Origin: DAOTWP01 sp034435675
GTDB lineage: Bacteria; Chloroflexota; Anaerolineae; Aggregatilineales; Phototrophicaceae
NCBI GenBank assembly: GCA_034435675.1
Contig: DAOTWP010000209.1
Coordinates: 1 to 14,641 of the forward strand
DNA length: 14,641 nt
Reading direction: 5' to 3'
Positions within the stretch are counted from its first letter, which is position 1. Each line of letters starts with the position of its first letter. Positions 1-7,110 of this stretch are shown here, in pieces. A model generated the notes under the pieces. It saw nothing but the letters and a program-made list of their open reading frames with translations, made no database searches and was not told the DNA's origin. A program made the translations under genes and the position numbers.

Positions 1-76
1 CGGGGATTTTCCCTCCCCCTCGCTCAGCCGCGCAGCGGCGTTAGGGAGAGGGGGACTGAGGGGGTGAGGGCTGTAT
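1..76. repeat. Hairpin-rich intergenic repeat
   Basis: The first 76 bases hold a nested inverted repeat. An inner stem GCCGC/GCGGC (28-40) sits inside an outer pairing of the C-rich stretch at 10-20 with the G-rich stretch at 43-53. No reading frame of note crosses it. It looks like a dispersed intergenic repeat, but the window shows only this copy. Together with 77-106, where I see nothing, it is the non-coding 3' flank of the binding-protein gene. Confidence 0.4.
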
Positions 77-102
77 CTGAGTAGTCAACTTAATCTTGTC
101 AG

Positions 103-307
103 TGTACTATCCGTAAACCGATCTTCCTGAACAAGGGGATTAATCCCCTTGTCCGGGTTTACGGATAGACACTTAGTCCTCCCCTACGAACCATAGGTTG
201 TGCAGGGTGCGGACTAAAGGCGCAGGCGTCCGCATGTCTCCGTATTATTCTGGAAACCTGCATCATCCCCTTGTTCAGGAGATCAGGTTTATGGATAGAC
301 CTTTACT
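103..307. repeat. MITE-like inverted-repeat element A
   Basis: A roughly 190-base element bounded by an inverted repeat: 107-140 pairs with 265-298 (28 of 34 positions without gaps by my alignment). A second, inner copy of the end (135-168) makes 107-168 a near-palindrome around GGGGATTAATCCCC. The interior (172-215) matches the interior of element B. The right end carries the conserved GGATAG-N3-YTTA motif, and its TTA (303-305) is the stop codon of the binding-protein gene. No transposase is encoded, so it is a non-autonomous or decayed element. Confidence 0.7.
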
Positions 308-1619
308 GCTGGTACGGCGCGAGCAGTTCGTCAATCTGCGCCTGTGCCGTTGCCAGCGTGGCTTCGATGTCAGTGGCTTCGCCGCTGAGGATGGCGCTCA
401 GGGTGGTATTGATGATGCCCTGCACGTCAATCGCGCGGTAGCTGGTGAATTCCTTGCCGGCATAGGCGAGCTGGTCACGTGCGACGAGATATTGCGGGCG
501 TTCGGTGGTCAGTGTCAGCAGCGGGTCGAGTTCCCACGCGCTCTGGCGGGCGGCAACATAGCCCGTAGCGGCGCACCAGTCGGACTGGATTTCCGGGGAG
601 GCAAGGTACATGACCCAGTTCCAGATCGCTGCGGTTTCTGCCTCGCTGCGGTTGGGATCGTTGAAGATGTACAGGTTGCCGCCGCCGGTGGGTGCGCCGT
701 AGCCGGTGCCATCTTCGCCAGCCGGACCGCTGGGCAGGAAACCAACGCCCACTTCAAAGCTGGCATTCGCCAGAATGCCGGTCAGCGAGCCGGTGGTGTG
801 GTAGATGATCGCTGCCTGCCCGCTGGTGAAGGCGGTGGGGGTATCGCCCCAGGCGGTGCCGCCTGCCGGGGTCACGCCATAGTCATTCCACAGGGAAATG
901 ATGTAGTTGAGCGCGTCCACACCTTCCGGCGTGTTGAAGTAGACCTCTGCCGGGCTGTCGCCGACCAGATTCTGCCCGTTGGCGATCACGAAACTCTGGT
1001 ACAGCCAGATCGGGAAGCCGCCTGCGATGGGCAGCATAAAGCCCCAGCGATCTTCAGTGGTCAGCATTTCGGCAAATTGCAGCAGTTCGTCACGGTTGCG
1101 CGGCGGCTGTTCGGGGTCCAGACCAGCTTCGCGGAAGATGTCCTTGTTGTAGAACAGAATCGGCGTGCTGCGCTGGAACGGAATCGCCCAGATCGCACCG
1201 GTTTCGTCCACGCTGTTCGCCAGGAATGCCGGATAGAAGTCCGCCACAAAGGCGTCGGCATCGTCCATGCCGTCAATGAACTGCTGGGCGGGCACAACAT
1301 CGCCGCGTTCAATGAAGCTGTACAGGTCAGTGGTCAGCATCACCGCGACATCGGGACCAGCGCCGCCGCCGTCAATTTCGGTGATGATGGTGTCGCGCGT
1401 CTGGGTGTAGCTGCCGCTGTAGACGACGTTGATCTGCACATTGGGATACTGTTCGGAGAACTGCGCGGCGTAGCGTTCAAACGTCGCCTGCAGGTCGGCA
1501 TTCACTGCCGAGGGGTAATAAAAGTCAATGACAATGCTGTCCTGCGCACCCACCGCGCCGACCAGCCCCACAGTTGCCAGCAGCAGCGCCAGCACCACCA
1601 GCCTCGAAAATCGTTTCAT
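303..1619 (-). CDS. ABC transporter substrate-binding protein, UgpB-like
   Basis: Extracellular solute-binding protein (family 1/8 type) of 438 residues that would deliver a sugar or glycerol-phosphate-type ligand to an ABC importer. The N-terminus is a classical Sec signal: MKR, a hydrophobic run to about residue 22, then a likely cut near AVGA/QDS. There is no lipobox cysteine. The mature part opens with DFYYPSAVN, like UgpB-type proteins, and has GAPTGGGNLY and, near the C-terminus, TGYVAARQSAW, a family signature. The start is chosen at 1619 because GAGGAG (1627-1632) lies 7 bases upstream and the signal peptide begins there; the longer frame to 1793 adds sequence without these features. 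A TATAAT (1699-1704) lies upstream. No permease or ATPase gene is in the window, so partners must lie elsewhere. Ligand is unknown. Confidence 0.9.
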   Translation of the reverse strand: MKRFSRLVVLALLLATVGLVGAVGAQDSIVIDFYYPSAVNADLQATFERYAAQFSEQYPNVQINVVYSGSYTQTRDTIITEIDGGGAGPDVAVMLTTDLYSFIERGDVVPAQQFIDGMDDADAFVADFYPAFLANSVDETGAIWAIPFQRSTPILFYNKDIFREAGLDPEQPPRNRDELLQFAEMLTTEDRWGFMLPIAGGFPIWLYQSFVIANGQNLVGDSPAEVYFNTPEGVDALNYIISLWNDYGVTPAGGTAWGDTPTAFTSGQAAIIYHTTGSLTGILANASFEVGVGFLPSGPAGEDGTGYGAPTGGGNLYIFNDPNRSEAETAAIWNWVMYLASPEIQSDWCAATGYVAARQSAWELDPLLTLTTERPQYLVARDQLAYAGKEFTSYRAIDVQGIINTTLSAILSGEATDIEATLATAQAQIDELLAPYQQ

Positions 1620-1698
1620 CCCTGCACTCCTCACTGATGTTGAATACGTGATGCGGCTGATGGCGGACACAACGTAGTTTCGCATCAACCGCGCGCGC

Positions 1699-1704
1699 AT
1701 TATA
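1699..1704 (-). promoter_or_regulatory. -10 box of binding-protein gene
   Basis: A perfect TATAAT on the minus strand, 80 bases upstream of the chosen start of the binding-protein gene. The -35 is poor: TTAAAC (1725-1730) at a 20-base spacing is the nearest candidate. Predicted leader about 70 nt. Confidence 0.5.
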
Positions 1705-1826
1705 GCGGGTGGTGTGTTGGAATGGTTTAAGTCTCGGTTAAGCGATGTCGAACATGCACTGCTGAGGCGGACGGCTGCACAATGCCCAGACAAGGGCTGC
1801 TGTGCTTTCAGACACTATTCGGATAA

Positions 1827-1925
1827 CGGCACAGCGGGCATGCCGGGCAACCTGCGTTTGCGCCACGTCCCTACGGGGTGTGCGCCAAGAAGGGCTGGCG
1901 GATTATTTCGTTAATCGGCACACAT
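1827..1925. repeat. Fragment related to element C
   Basis: Positions 1827-1876 match the reverse complement of 9041-9090 at 44 of 50 positions by my alignment. The match continues patchily (GGGGTGTG, AAGGGCTG, TTAATC) up to the left end of element B. It is thus a second, opposite-oriented copy of the inner part of element C, abutting element B. No gene lies in 1705-2146. Confidence 0.6.
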
Positions 1926-2151
1926 CCATAAACCGGTTTTCCTGAACAAGGGGATTGTGCGCTTTAACGATTAAATCCGGCGAACAAGGGCGGACATGCG
2001 CTGCGCTTAGTCCTCCCCTACGAACCGTAGGTTGTGTAGGGTGCGCACTAAGTTCGCCTGCGCCCGCTGAGCGAAGCCGTCCGCCCAAACGCCGGATTAT
2101 TTTGGAAAACTGCATCATCCCCTTGTTTGCGTTTACGGATAGCTGCTTAGT
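1924..2151. repeat. MITE-like inverted-repeat element B
   Basis: Left end 1924-1955 and right end 2117-2142 form an inverted repeat sharing the ATAAACC-type terminus and an AACAAGGGGAT core with element A. The interior at 2006-2046 is nearly identical to 169-212 of element A (CTTAGTCCTCCCCTACGAAC, then GTAGGTTGTG). The right end GGATAG-CTG-CTTAGT (2137-2151) contains the stop codon of the next minus-strand gene at the same offset as in element A. No coding capacity is seen. Confidence 0.65.
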
Positions 2152-2635
2152 CGAGCGTCTCAATCGAATAGATGTCCAGCTCGCCTTCGACATAATACAC
2201 GCGGTATGCCTGCCCGGCCTTCAGGGCGTTGTACTGTTCATCGTTTGCCAACAGGAATTCCTTGCCGTCAATGGTCAGCACACCGCTGTACCACTTACCC
2301 TCATAGGCGGGACGGCGGGCAGTGTCCAGATGAGCAACGCCCTCGACACTGCTGATGACGGCGCTGCTGCCCAGCAGGCGCGGCAGGACAAGCAGCAGCC
2401 CCAGCGCCACCGCCAACCCGATGACGAGCAGCGCGATCACTGCCAGAATATCGCCCATCGTCACCACCAGCAGCCCGCCGACGATCAGCACCAGCAGCAG
2501 GGCAAACAACCCGCCGCCGGTCAGCGCCTGGCGACTGCGCCTAAGCTGGCTTTCACCCAGGACGCCCTGCTGGTTGGCAGCAAGGTCTGCCGGGGTAAAC
2601 TGAAACGCATGCATTATTTGTGTCGAAACTGCCAT
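2147..2635 (-). CDS. Small membrane protein, unknown function
   Basis: A 162-residue protein that I cannot assign to a named family. It has a short cytosolic N-terminus (FTPADLAANQQGVLGESQ, about 13-30), two closely spaced hydrophobic helices (about 40-60 and 63-88) and a soluble C-terminal domain of about 70 residues rich in beta-strand patterns (YEGKWYSGVLTIDGKEF, YRVYYVEGELDIYSIE). The FTPxDLxxNxxGxLxxxQ opening looks like a cytosolic head, but this is pattern recall only. Start taken at 2635, with GGAG about 9 bases upstream; an in-frame ATG at residue 8 is an alternative but has no ribosome site. Its stop codon lies inside the end of element B. It is probably independent of the downstream binding-protein gene, from which 350 bases of repeats separate it. 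Confidence 0.75.
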   Translation of the reverse strand: MAVSTQIMHAFQFTPADLAANQQGVLGESQLRRSRQALTGGGLFALLLVLIVGGLLVVTMGDILAVIALLVIGLAVALGLLLVLPRLLGSSAVISSVEGVAHLDTARRPAYEGKWYSGVLTIDGKEFLLANDEQYNALKAGQAYRVYYVEGELDIYSIETLD

Positions 2636-2783
2636 TACCCATCTGCTCCAATACGTTATACGTAGTAAGGTATCGAATTCACCTACAGTGTAGTGGCAGC
2701 AGGGTGGACATCGAAGTGAAGATTGTCATTGGTTTCGGGTGAAGATTGTGTGCTGCGGCACAATGTCCGCCCGCGGCGCGCCC

Positions 2784-3524
2784 TCAGCCGCACAACAGCC
2801 CGCCGAGGCAGCTATCCACAAAAATCAGCTTCAGCCCCAGCAGCAGCAGCAGCAGCAGCACCAACCGCCGGAAACGCTGCGGCGACACCCGCGGCTCCAG
2901 CGCGAAGCCCAGCAGCAGCGCCAGCGCCATAAACGGCAGCGCCAGCGCATACAAGAGCCAGATTTGCGGCGTCATGTAGCCTACACCGCCGCGCAGCAGC
3001 AGCACCAGCGCCGTGTTGATCACAAACACCGCCTGCAAATTGCCCTTAAACTCGCCCGGCTGCCAGCGCCGCCCGGTGCCATACATCACCAGTGGAGGAC
3101 CGCCGGTGTTATAGGCACCGGAAAACACGCCCGCCACAAAGCCAAAGCCATAACCCCAGCGCGGATTTTGCAGCGGCGGCATTTGCAGCCCGGACAGCCC
3201 GTAGATACCATAGCCCAGCACCACCAGCCCCAGCAGGAGCAGCATGAGCTGTTCCGGCACTGCCGCCAGCCCCAACAGCCCGACCGGGATGCCCACTGCC
3301 GACGCCAGCGCCAACCGCCGCACCGCGCCAAAGCGCAGGGCATGGCGGTAATGCAGCAGCAGCAGGATTTCGGCAGTGCCGACGACCAGCGCGAACAGCG
3401 TTGCCGCCTGCTGCACGCCGAGCACGCCAATCAGCAGCGGCATGGCGATCAGCGCCGAGCCAAAACCGGCAAGCGCCTGCACGAAAATGCCGCAAAAAAT
3501 GAACACACCAGGAAGTAACAGCAT
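2784..3524 (-). CDS. TauE/SafE family membrane exporter
   Basis: A 246-residue polytopic membrane protein of the TauE/SafE (formerly DUF81) family, whose members move sulfite, sulfoacetate or related organic anions across the inner membrane. About seven to eight hydrophobic helices are visible. The first repeat carries GFGSALIAMPLL (residues 20-31) and the second carries the paired signature GAYNTGGPP (136-144), as expected for the internally duplicated fold. The C-terminus ends in a run of leucines followed by FVDSCLGGLLCG, slightly odd but short. I chose 3524 rather than the longer frame start at 3566 because a good promoter ends exactly 7 bases before this ATG and no ribosome site precedes either. 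Substrate cannot be told from sequence. Confidence 0.85.
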   Translation of the reverse strand: MLLLPGVFIFCGIFVQALAGFGSALIAMPLLIGVLGVQQAATLFALVVGTAEILLLLHYRHALRFGAVRRLALASAVGIPVGLLGLAAVPEQLMLLLLGLVVLGYGIYGLSGLQMPPLQNPRWGYGFGFVAGVFSGAYNTGGPPLVMYGTGRRWQPGEFKGNLQAVFVINTALVLLLRGGVGYMTPQIWLLYALALPFMALALLLGFALEPRVSPQRFRRLVLLLLLLLGLKLIFVDSCLGGLLCG

Positions 3525-3531
3525 GCGCGGT

Positions 3532-3560
3532 AGTGTAGCCCGGCACTGCCAGCGCTGCAA
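3532..3560 (-). promoter_or_regulatory. Promoter of TauE gene, leaderless
   Basis: On the minus strand TTGCAG (3555-3560), a 17-base spacer and TACACT (3532-3537) are followed by 7 bases and then the ATG at 3524. With a normal discriminator, transcription would begin on the A of the ATG, giving a leaderless mRNA. This fits the absence of a ribosome site. Confidence 0.5.
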
Positions 3561-3653
3561 CAGCATGCCTGCAAACTATAGGACTCATCGTCCTCTGAAA
3601 ACCGGCGCAAACAAGCCCTTTGCGGTTCGCTTGCGCTGCCTCCCGCGTGATGC

Positions 3654-3700
3654 GCGTTCGCGCAGAGACACTGCGTTCGCGCAGAGACACTGCGTTCGCG
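3654..3700. repeat. 19-bp tandem repeat, 2.5 copies
   Basis: GCGTTCGCGCAGAGACACT occurs at 3654-3672 and exactly again at 3673-3691, followed by a partial third copy (3692-3700). It is non-coding and lies between the divergent TauE and cysS genes. Confidence 0.85.
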
Positions 3701-3758
3701 CTGCACCTTCCCCCCTACTGAGACATCCTCGCGGCGGCGCTGTATATACGCAATGGAA

Positions 3759-3873
3759 GCAGTGCTAGAAGCAGCGCTAGAAGCCAGCGCTAGAAGCCAG
3801 CGCTAGAAGCCAGTGCTAGAAGCCAGTGCTATAAGCCAGCGCTAGAAGCCAGCGCTGAAAGAACAGCGTTAAA
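3759..3873. repeat. 13-bp tandem repeat, nine units
   Basis: Nine head-to-tail units with consensus GCCAGCGCTAGAA: two 12-base units (3759-3782), six 13-base units (3783-3860) and a degenerate ninth (3861-3873). Variation is mostly C/T at one position, keeping AGYGCT; the AGCGCT form is itself a palindrome. The period is close to, but not equal to, one helical turn, and 13 is not a multiple of three. The last unit runs into the -35 of the cysS promoter. Confidence 0.9.
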
Positions 3874-3897
3874 ATTCCCCGTATTCTGCGCTACAAT
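3869..3897 (+). promoter_or_regulatory. Promoter of cysS
   Basis: TTAAAA (3869-3874), a 17-base spacer and TACAAT (3892-3897) lie 60 bases upstream of the cysS ATG. The -35 is formed by the last, degenerate unit of the 13-bp array. The string GCGCTACAAT recurs before frr. Confidence 0.6.
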
Positions 3898-3957
3898 GAG
3901 GGCTGTTCCCGGCAGGGTTCAACAGCCACCACACAAGCAGAGAGGGAAACGGCAGGT

Positions 3958-5424
3958 ATGAGCTTGCGAATCTTCAATGTGCTCGGACGTGAAAAACAGG
4001 AGTTTGTGCCGCTGCACGAGGGGCGCGTTAACGTCTACATCTGCGGACCCACCGTGTATGATCACGCACACCTGGGGCACGCCCGCAGCTATGTTTCATT
4101 TGATGTCGTGCTGCGTTACCTGCGCTACAGCGGTTATGAAGTTCTCTACGTCCAGAACATCACCGACGTGGGACACCTGACCGAAACCGAATTTGGCGAA
4201 GACAAAATTCTCAAGAAGGCGCGCCAACTCCAGGCAAAGCCGATGCAGTTGGTCGAGTTCTATACACGCAGCTACTTTGCGGATATGGACGCGCTGGACG
4301 TGGGGCGTCCCGATATTTCGCCGCGCGCCAGCGGGCATGTGCCTGAACAGATCGAGATGATTCAGGAGCTGATCGCCAAAGACTACGCTTACGAGATTGA
4401 CGGCAGCGTCTATTTTGATGTCAGCCGCGCGCCGGACTATGGCAAGCTGAGCAACCGCCGCCTTGAAGAACAGGCGGAAGGTGTGCGCGTTGCCCTGCGC
4501 ACCGAAAAGCGCAACCCGGAAGACTTCGCGCTGTGGAAAAAGGCGGAACCGGAGCATATTCTGCGCTGGAACAGCCCGTGGGGCGAAGGCTTCCCCGGCT
4601 GGCATATCGAATGCTCGGCGATGGCACGCAAGTACCTCGGTCCAACCTTCGATATTCACGGCGGCGGCATTGACAACATCTTCCCGCACAACGAGTGCGA
4701 AATCGCGCAGAGCGAGGCGGCAAACGAAGCGCCCTTCGCGCGGTACTGGATGCTCGTCGGCAGCCTGAATGTGCCAGACAGCAGCGGTATTCCGACCAAA
4801 ATGAGCAAAAGTCTGGGCAATTTTGTCACCATCAAGGACGCGCTCAGCCGCTATCGTCCTGAGGTGATCCGCACCTTCATCATCAGCGCGCATTACAGCA
4901 GTCCGGTCACCTACAGCGAAGACTCGATGCAGGCGGCGCAGGGCGGCTGGGAACGCCTGTATAATGCCGTGCGCCTGACGCGGCAGATGCTCAAGGATGC
5001 GCCCGCCGGGGACGCCGGGAACAGTATTTTGTCCCGGCTGGCAGACACCAGGCGCGATTTTCTGGCGGCAATGGACGACGACTTCAACGCGCCCAAAGCG
5101 CTGGCAGCGCTGCAGGAACTGACGCGCGAGGTCAACACACTGCTGAACAGCGGCGCAGAGATCGGTGCGAACACCCTTAACGCGATCAACGACCTCTACA
5201 ACGAACTGGGCGGGAATGTCTTTGGCATCATCCCGCAGGGCGAGGTCAGCGGCAGCGCCAGCGGCGCGCGTGAGGCGGGCTTAATCCAAATGTTGATTGA
5301 CATGCGCACGCAGGCGCGCAAGAACAAGAATTACGCCGAGTCGGACCGCATCCGTGACGACCTGTTGCGGTTGGGCGTCCTGCTGGAAGATCGTCCTGAC
5401 GGCACCATCTGGCGGATTCAGTAG
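3958..5424 (+). CDS. cysS: Cysteine--tRNA ligase
   Basis: Class Ia aminoacyl-tRNA synthetase that activates cysteine with ATP and charges tRNA-Cys in the cytosol. At 488 residues it is a normal full-length bacterial CysRS. The HIGH motif is HLGH (38-41) after ICGPTVYD, and the KMSKS loop is at 281-285. The zinc ligands that read the cysteine thiol are all present: C29, C219 (WHIEC), H244 and E248 (FPHNECE). The C-terminal part (about 330-488) is the helical anticodon-binding region. The start at 3958 is preceded by a purine-rich GAGAGGG about 14 bases upstream, so the ribosome site is loose, but MSLRIFNVLGR is the expected N-terminus. The next gene starts 9 bases after the stop, so the two form an operon. 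Confidence 0.97.
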   Translation: MSLRIFNVLGREKQEFVPLHEGRVNVYICGPTVYDHAHLGHARSYVSFDVVLRYLRYSGYEVLYVQNITDVGHLTETEFGEDKILKKARQLQAKPMQLVEFYTRSYFADMDALDVGRPDISPRASGHVPEQIEMIQELIAKDYAYEIDGSVYFDVSRAPDYGKLSNRRLEEQAEGVRVALRTEKRNPEDFALWKKAEPEHILRWNSPWGEGFPGWHIECSAMARKYLGPTFDIHGGGIDNIFPHNECEIAQSEAANEAPFARYWMLVGSLNVPDSSGIPTKMSKSLGNFVTIKDALSRYRPEVIRTFIISAHYSSPVTYSEDSMQAAQGGWERLYNAVRLTRQMLKDAPAGDAGNSILSRLADTRRDFLAAMDDDFNAPKALAALQELTREVNTLLNSGAEIGANTLNAINDLYNELGGNVFGIIPQGEVSGSASGAREAGLIQMLIDMRTQARKNKNYAESDRIRDDLLRLGVLLEDRPDGTIWRIQ

Positions 5425-5433
5425 GGGCGGACC

Positions 5434-6195
5434 ATGCCTGAATTTCTTTACGGACACTGGGCAATTCTGGAAGCGATGCGCGCCCAGCAGCGCAATCTGG
5501 AAGTGCTGCTGCTGACCGAAAAAGTCGAAGAACGCGGACTGACCGCCGAGATTATCCAGATGGCACGCGATTATGGCGTGCCGGTGCAGCGGGTGCAGCG
5601 CCGAATTATTGACGACATCGCCGGGGACAGCAAACACCAGCAGATGGCGCTGCGTGTCGGTCCCTATCCTTACGCCGAGGTGGAGGATGTGCTGGCGCTG
5701 GGCGCAGAACGCGGCGAAAAGCCCTTTCTGCTGCTGCTGGACCTGCTCAAAGACCCGCAGAATGTCGGCGTGCTGCTGCGCGTCGCGGATGCTGTCGGGG
5801 TGCATGGCGTGATTATGCAGGAACGCCGCAGTGTGGGCGTTACCCCGGCGGTGGTCAGCGCGTCGTCCGGCGCGGTGGAACATCTTAAGGTCGTGCAGGT
5901 CAACAATCTGGTCAACACGATGAAAGACCTCAAGGCGCAGGATGTCTGGATGATCGGGCTGGATATCGGTCCCAACGTGCCGCCGATTGACAAAACCAAT
6001 CTGGACATGCCGCTGGGGCTGGTGCTGGGCAGCGAAGGCGAAGGCATGCGCCGGCTGGTGCGCGATACATGTGATATGCTGCTGACACTGCCGATGCGCG
6101 GCAAGGTCGCCAGCCTGAATGTGGCAACTGTCGGCTCGATCGCGCTCTACAGCGCCTGGCAGGCGCGGGGCTGGCAGGGCTGGGCGCACGCCTGA
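5434..6195 (+). CDS. rlmB: RNA 2'-O-methyltransferase, TrmH/RlmB family
   Basis: SPOUT-class methyltransferase of 253 residues, most like RlmB, which methylates the 2'-OH of G2251 of 23S rRNA using S-adenosylmethionine. An N-terminal L30e-like substrate-binding domain (about 1-95, opening FLYGHWAILEAM) precedes the knotted catalytic domain. Motif 1 is DPQNVGVLLRVADA (from D107, with N110 and R116), motif 2 LGSEGEGM (198-205) and motif 3 PMRGKVASLNVA (220-231). Two details differ from the commonest forms: Q in DPQN and ATVGSIALY in place of the usual VSVAAGI-type end. The exact target nucleotide is inferred from family resemblance; a tRNA target (TrmH) is less likely. GGGGCGG just after the cysS stop is the likely ribosome site, giving tight coupling to cysS, a frequent pairing in bacteria. 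Confidence 0.88.
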   Translation: MPEFLYGHWAILEAMRAQQRNLEVLLLTEKVEERGLTAEIIQMARDYGVPVQRVQRRIIDDIAGDSKHQQMALRVGPYPYAEVEDVLALGAERGEKPFLLLLDLLKDPQNVGVLLRVADAVGVHGVIMQERRSVGVTPAVVSASSGAVEHLKVVQVNNLVNTMKDLKAQDVWMIGLDIGPNVPPIDKTNLDMPLGLVLGSEGEGMRRLVRDTCDMLLTLPMRGKVASLNVATVGSIALYSAWQARGWQGWAHA

Positions 6196-6266
6196 CCCGC
6201 AGCGCGGCGTTCTGCACTGCGGAACAGCGGCGTGAAATCGCCAATGTGGGTAGGCGAGTTTGGCGC

Positions 6267-6272
6267 TACAAT
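6267..6272 (+). promoter_or_regulatory. -10 box before frr
   Basis: TACAAT within GCGCTACAATATAGGG, 108 bases upstream of the frr ATG. The ten bases GCGCTACAAT match those at the cysS promoter. No convincing -35 stands 16-18 bases upstream. The predicted leader is about 100 nt; I saw no clear structure in it. The gap 6196-6380 holds nothing else. Confidence 0.4.
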
Positions 6273-6380
6273 ATAGGGTAAGAATAAGCAGTGGGCGCTG
6301 GGTACGGCTGTGCCGCACAGGACGCAACGCGCTGCCCCACACTTAGAGTTACGGCTTCAACAAGGAAGGGTATCTGACTT

Positions 6381-6947
6381 ATGAGTGAGGATGTCAAAGC
6401 AATTCTGCGCGAAACCGAATCCAAAATGAAAACCACACTGAGCGTCTTCCGCGAGGATCTCCATGGTATTCGCACCGGGCGCGCCAGTCCGGGGCTGGTG
6501 GATAAACTGCATGTGGAGTATTACGGGACTTCGACGGAACTGCGCCAGCTTGCCAGCATTTCGACGCCGGAACCGATGCAGATTTTGATTCGCCCCTATG
6601 ACAAAGGCGCGGTCAAGGCGATTGAGAAGGCTATCCAGCAGTCCGGCATTGGCATTATGCCTAATATTGATGGCGACCAACTGCGCCTGAATATGCCGCC
6701 GCTGACCAAACAGCGCCGTCAGGACCTCGTCAAGCTGCTGCACCAGCGCATGGAAGAAACGCGCGTCGCACTGCGCAATATTCGCCGCAGCGCCAACGAC
6801 GAGCTGAAAGAATATGAAAAAGAGAAGCTGATCTCTGAGGATGCCGCCAAAGATGGGCAGGACGATATTCAGAAGATCACCGACAAATACATTCAGGAAA
6901 TTGAAGCTGTCGGCAAGGACAAAGAGAAGGAAATCCTTGAAAGCTGA
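6381..6947 (+). CDS. frr: Ribosome recycling factor
   Basis: Cytosolic tRNA-shaped protein that, with EF-G, splits the post-termination ribosome into subunits. Its 188 residues match the usual 185 or so. Family landmarks are visible: the helix-1 TGRASPGLVDKL region (about 31-42), VEYYGTSTELRQLA, then LNMPPLTKQRRQDLVKLL (about 109-126), and ALRNIRRSANDELK near 132-145 that closes the three-helix bundle with the C-terminal lysine/glutamate-rich helix. The start at 6381 has AAGGAAGGG about 11 bases upstream. In many bacteria frr follows pyrH and tsf; here neither is upstream, but uppS does follow, which is a common order. Confidence 0.96.
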   Translation: MSEDVKAILRETESKMKTTLSVFREDLHGIRTGRASPGLVDKLHVEYYGTSTELRQLASISTPEPMQILIRPYDKGAVKAIEKAIQQSGIGIMPNIDGDQLRLNMPPLTKQRRQDLVKLLHQRMEETRVALRNIRRSANDELKEYEKEKLISEDAAKDGQDDIQKITDKYIQEIEAVGKDKEKEILES

Positions 6948-7110
6948 ACCGGTCCACTGTAGCGGGGCGCGCAGGCTTGCCGGGTATGCTGAGCAGTGGC
7001 ACAGCCAACCCGAACCCGCCGTCGTTTGCCCCGCCGGTGCGCACTGCTGTTGCCGCCCGGCAGAGCGGCACACACCCGGCAGAAACTCTTCAGAAAGGCA
7101 CACTTGAGCT

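Noticed and set aside
198..1637. 479-residue plus-strand open frame opposite the binding-protein gene
   Set aside because: It is antisense to a gene with a clear signal peptide, ribosome site and family motifs, and its own translation shows no recognisable domain.
2739..3518. Glutamine/histidine/arginine-rich plus-strand frame with a poly-Q run
   Set aside because: It is the shadow of the leucine-rich TauE gene: CTG runs on one strand read as CAG on the other. No ribosome site or family signal.
3759..3873. Possible CRISPR array
   Set aside because: Units are 13 bases and contiguous, with no spacers and no cas gene nearby; it is a simple tandem repeat.
5281..6342. 353-residue minus-strand frame opposite the methyltransferase gene
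   Set aside because: Antisense to the rlmB-type gene with intact SPOUT motifs; high GC keeps the opposite strand open.
6948..7110. Small gene between frr and uppS
   Set aside because: The open frames here overlap the ends of both real genes, are composition-driven and lack any motif.
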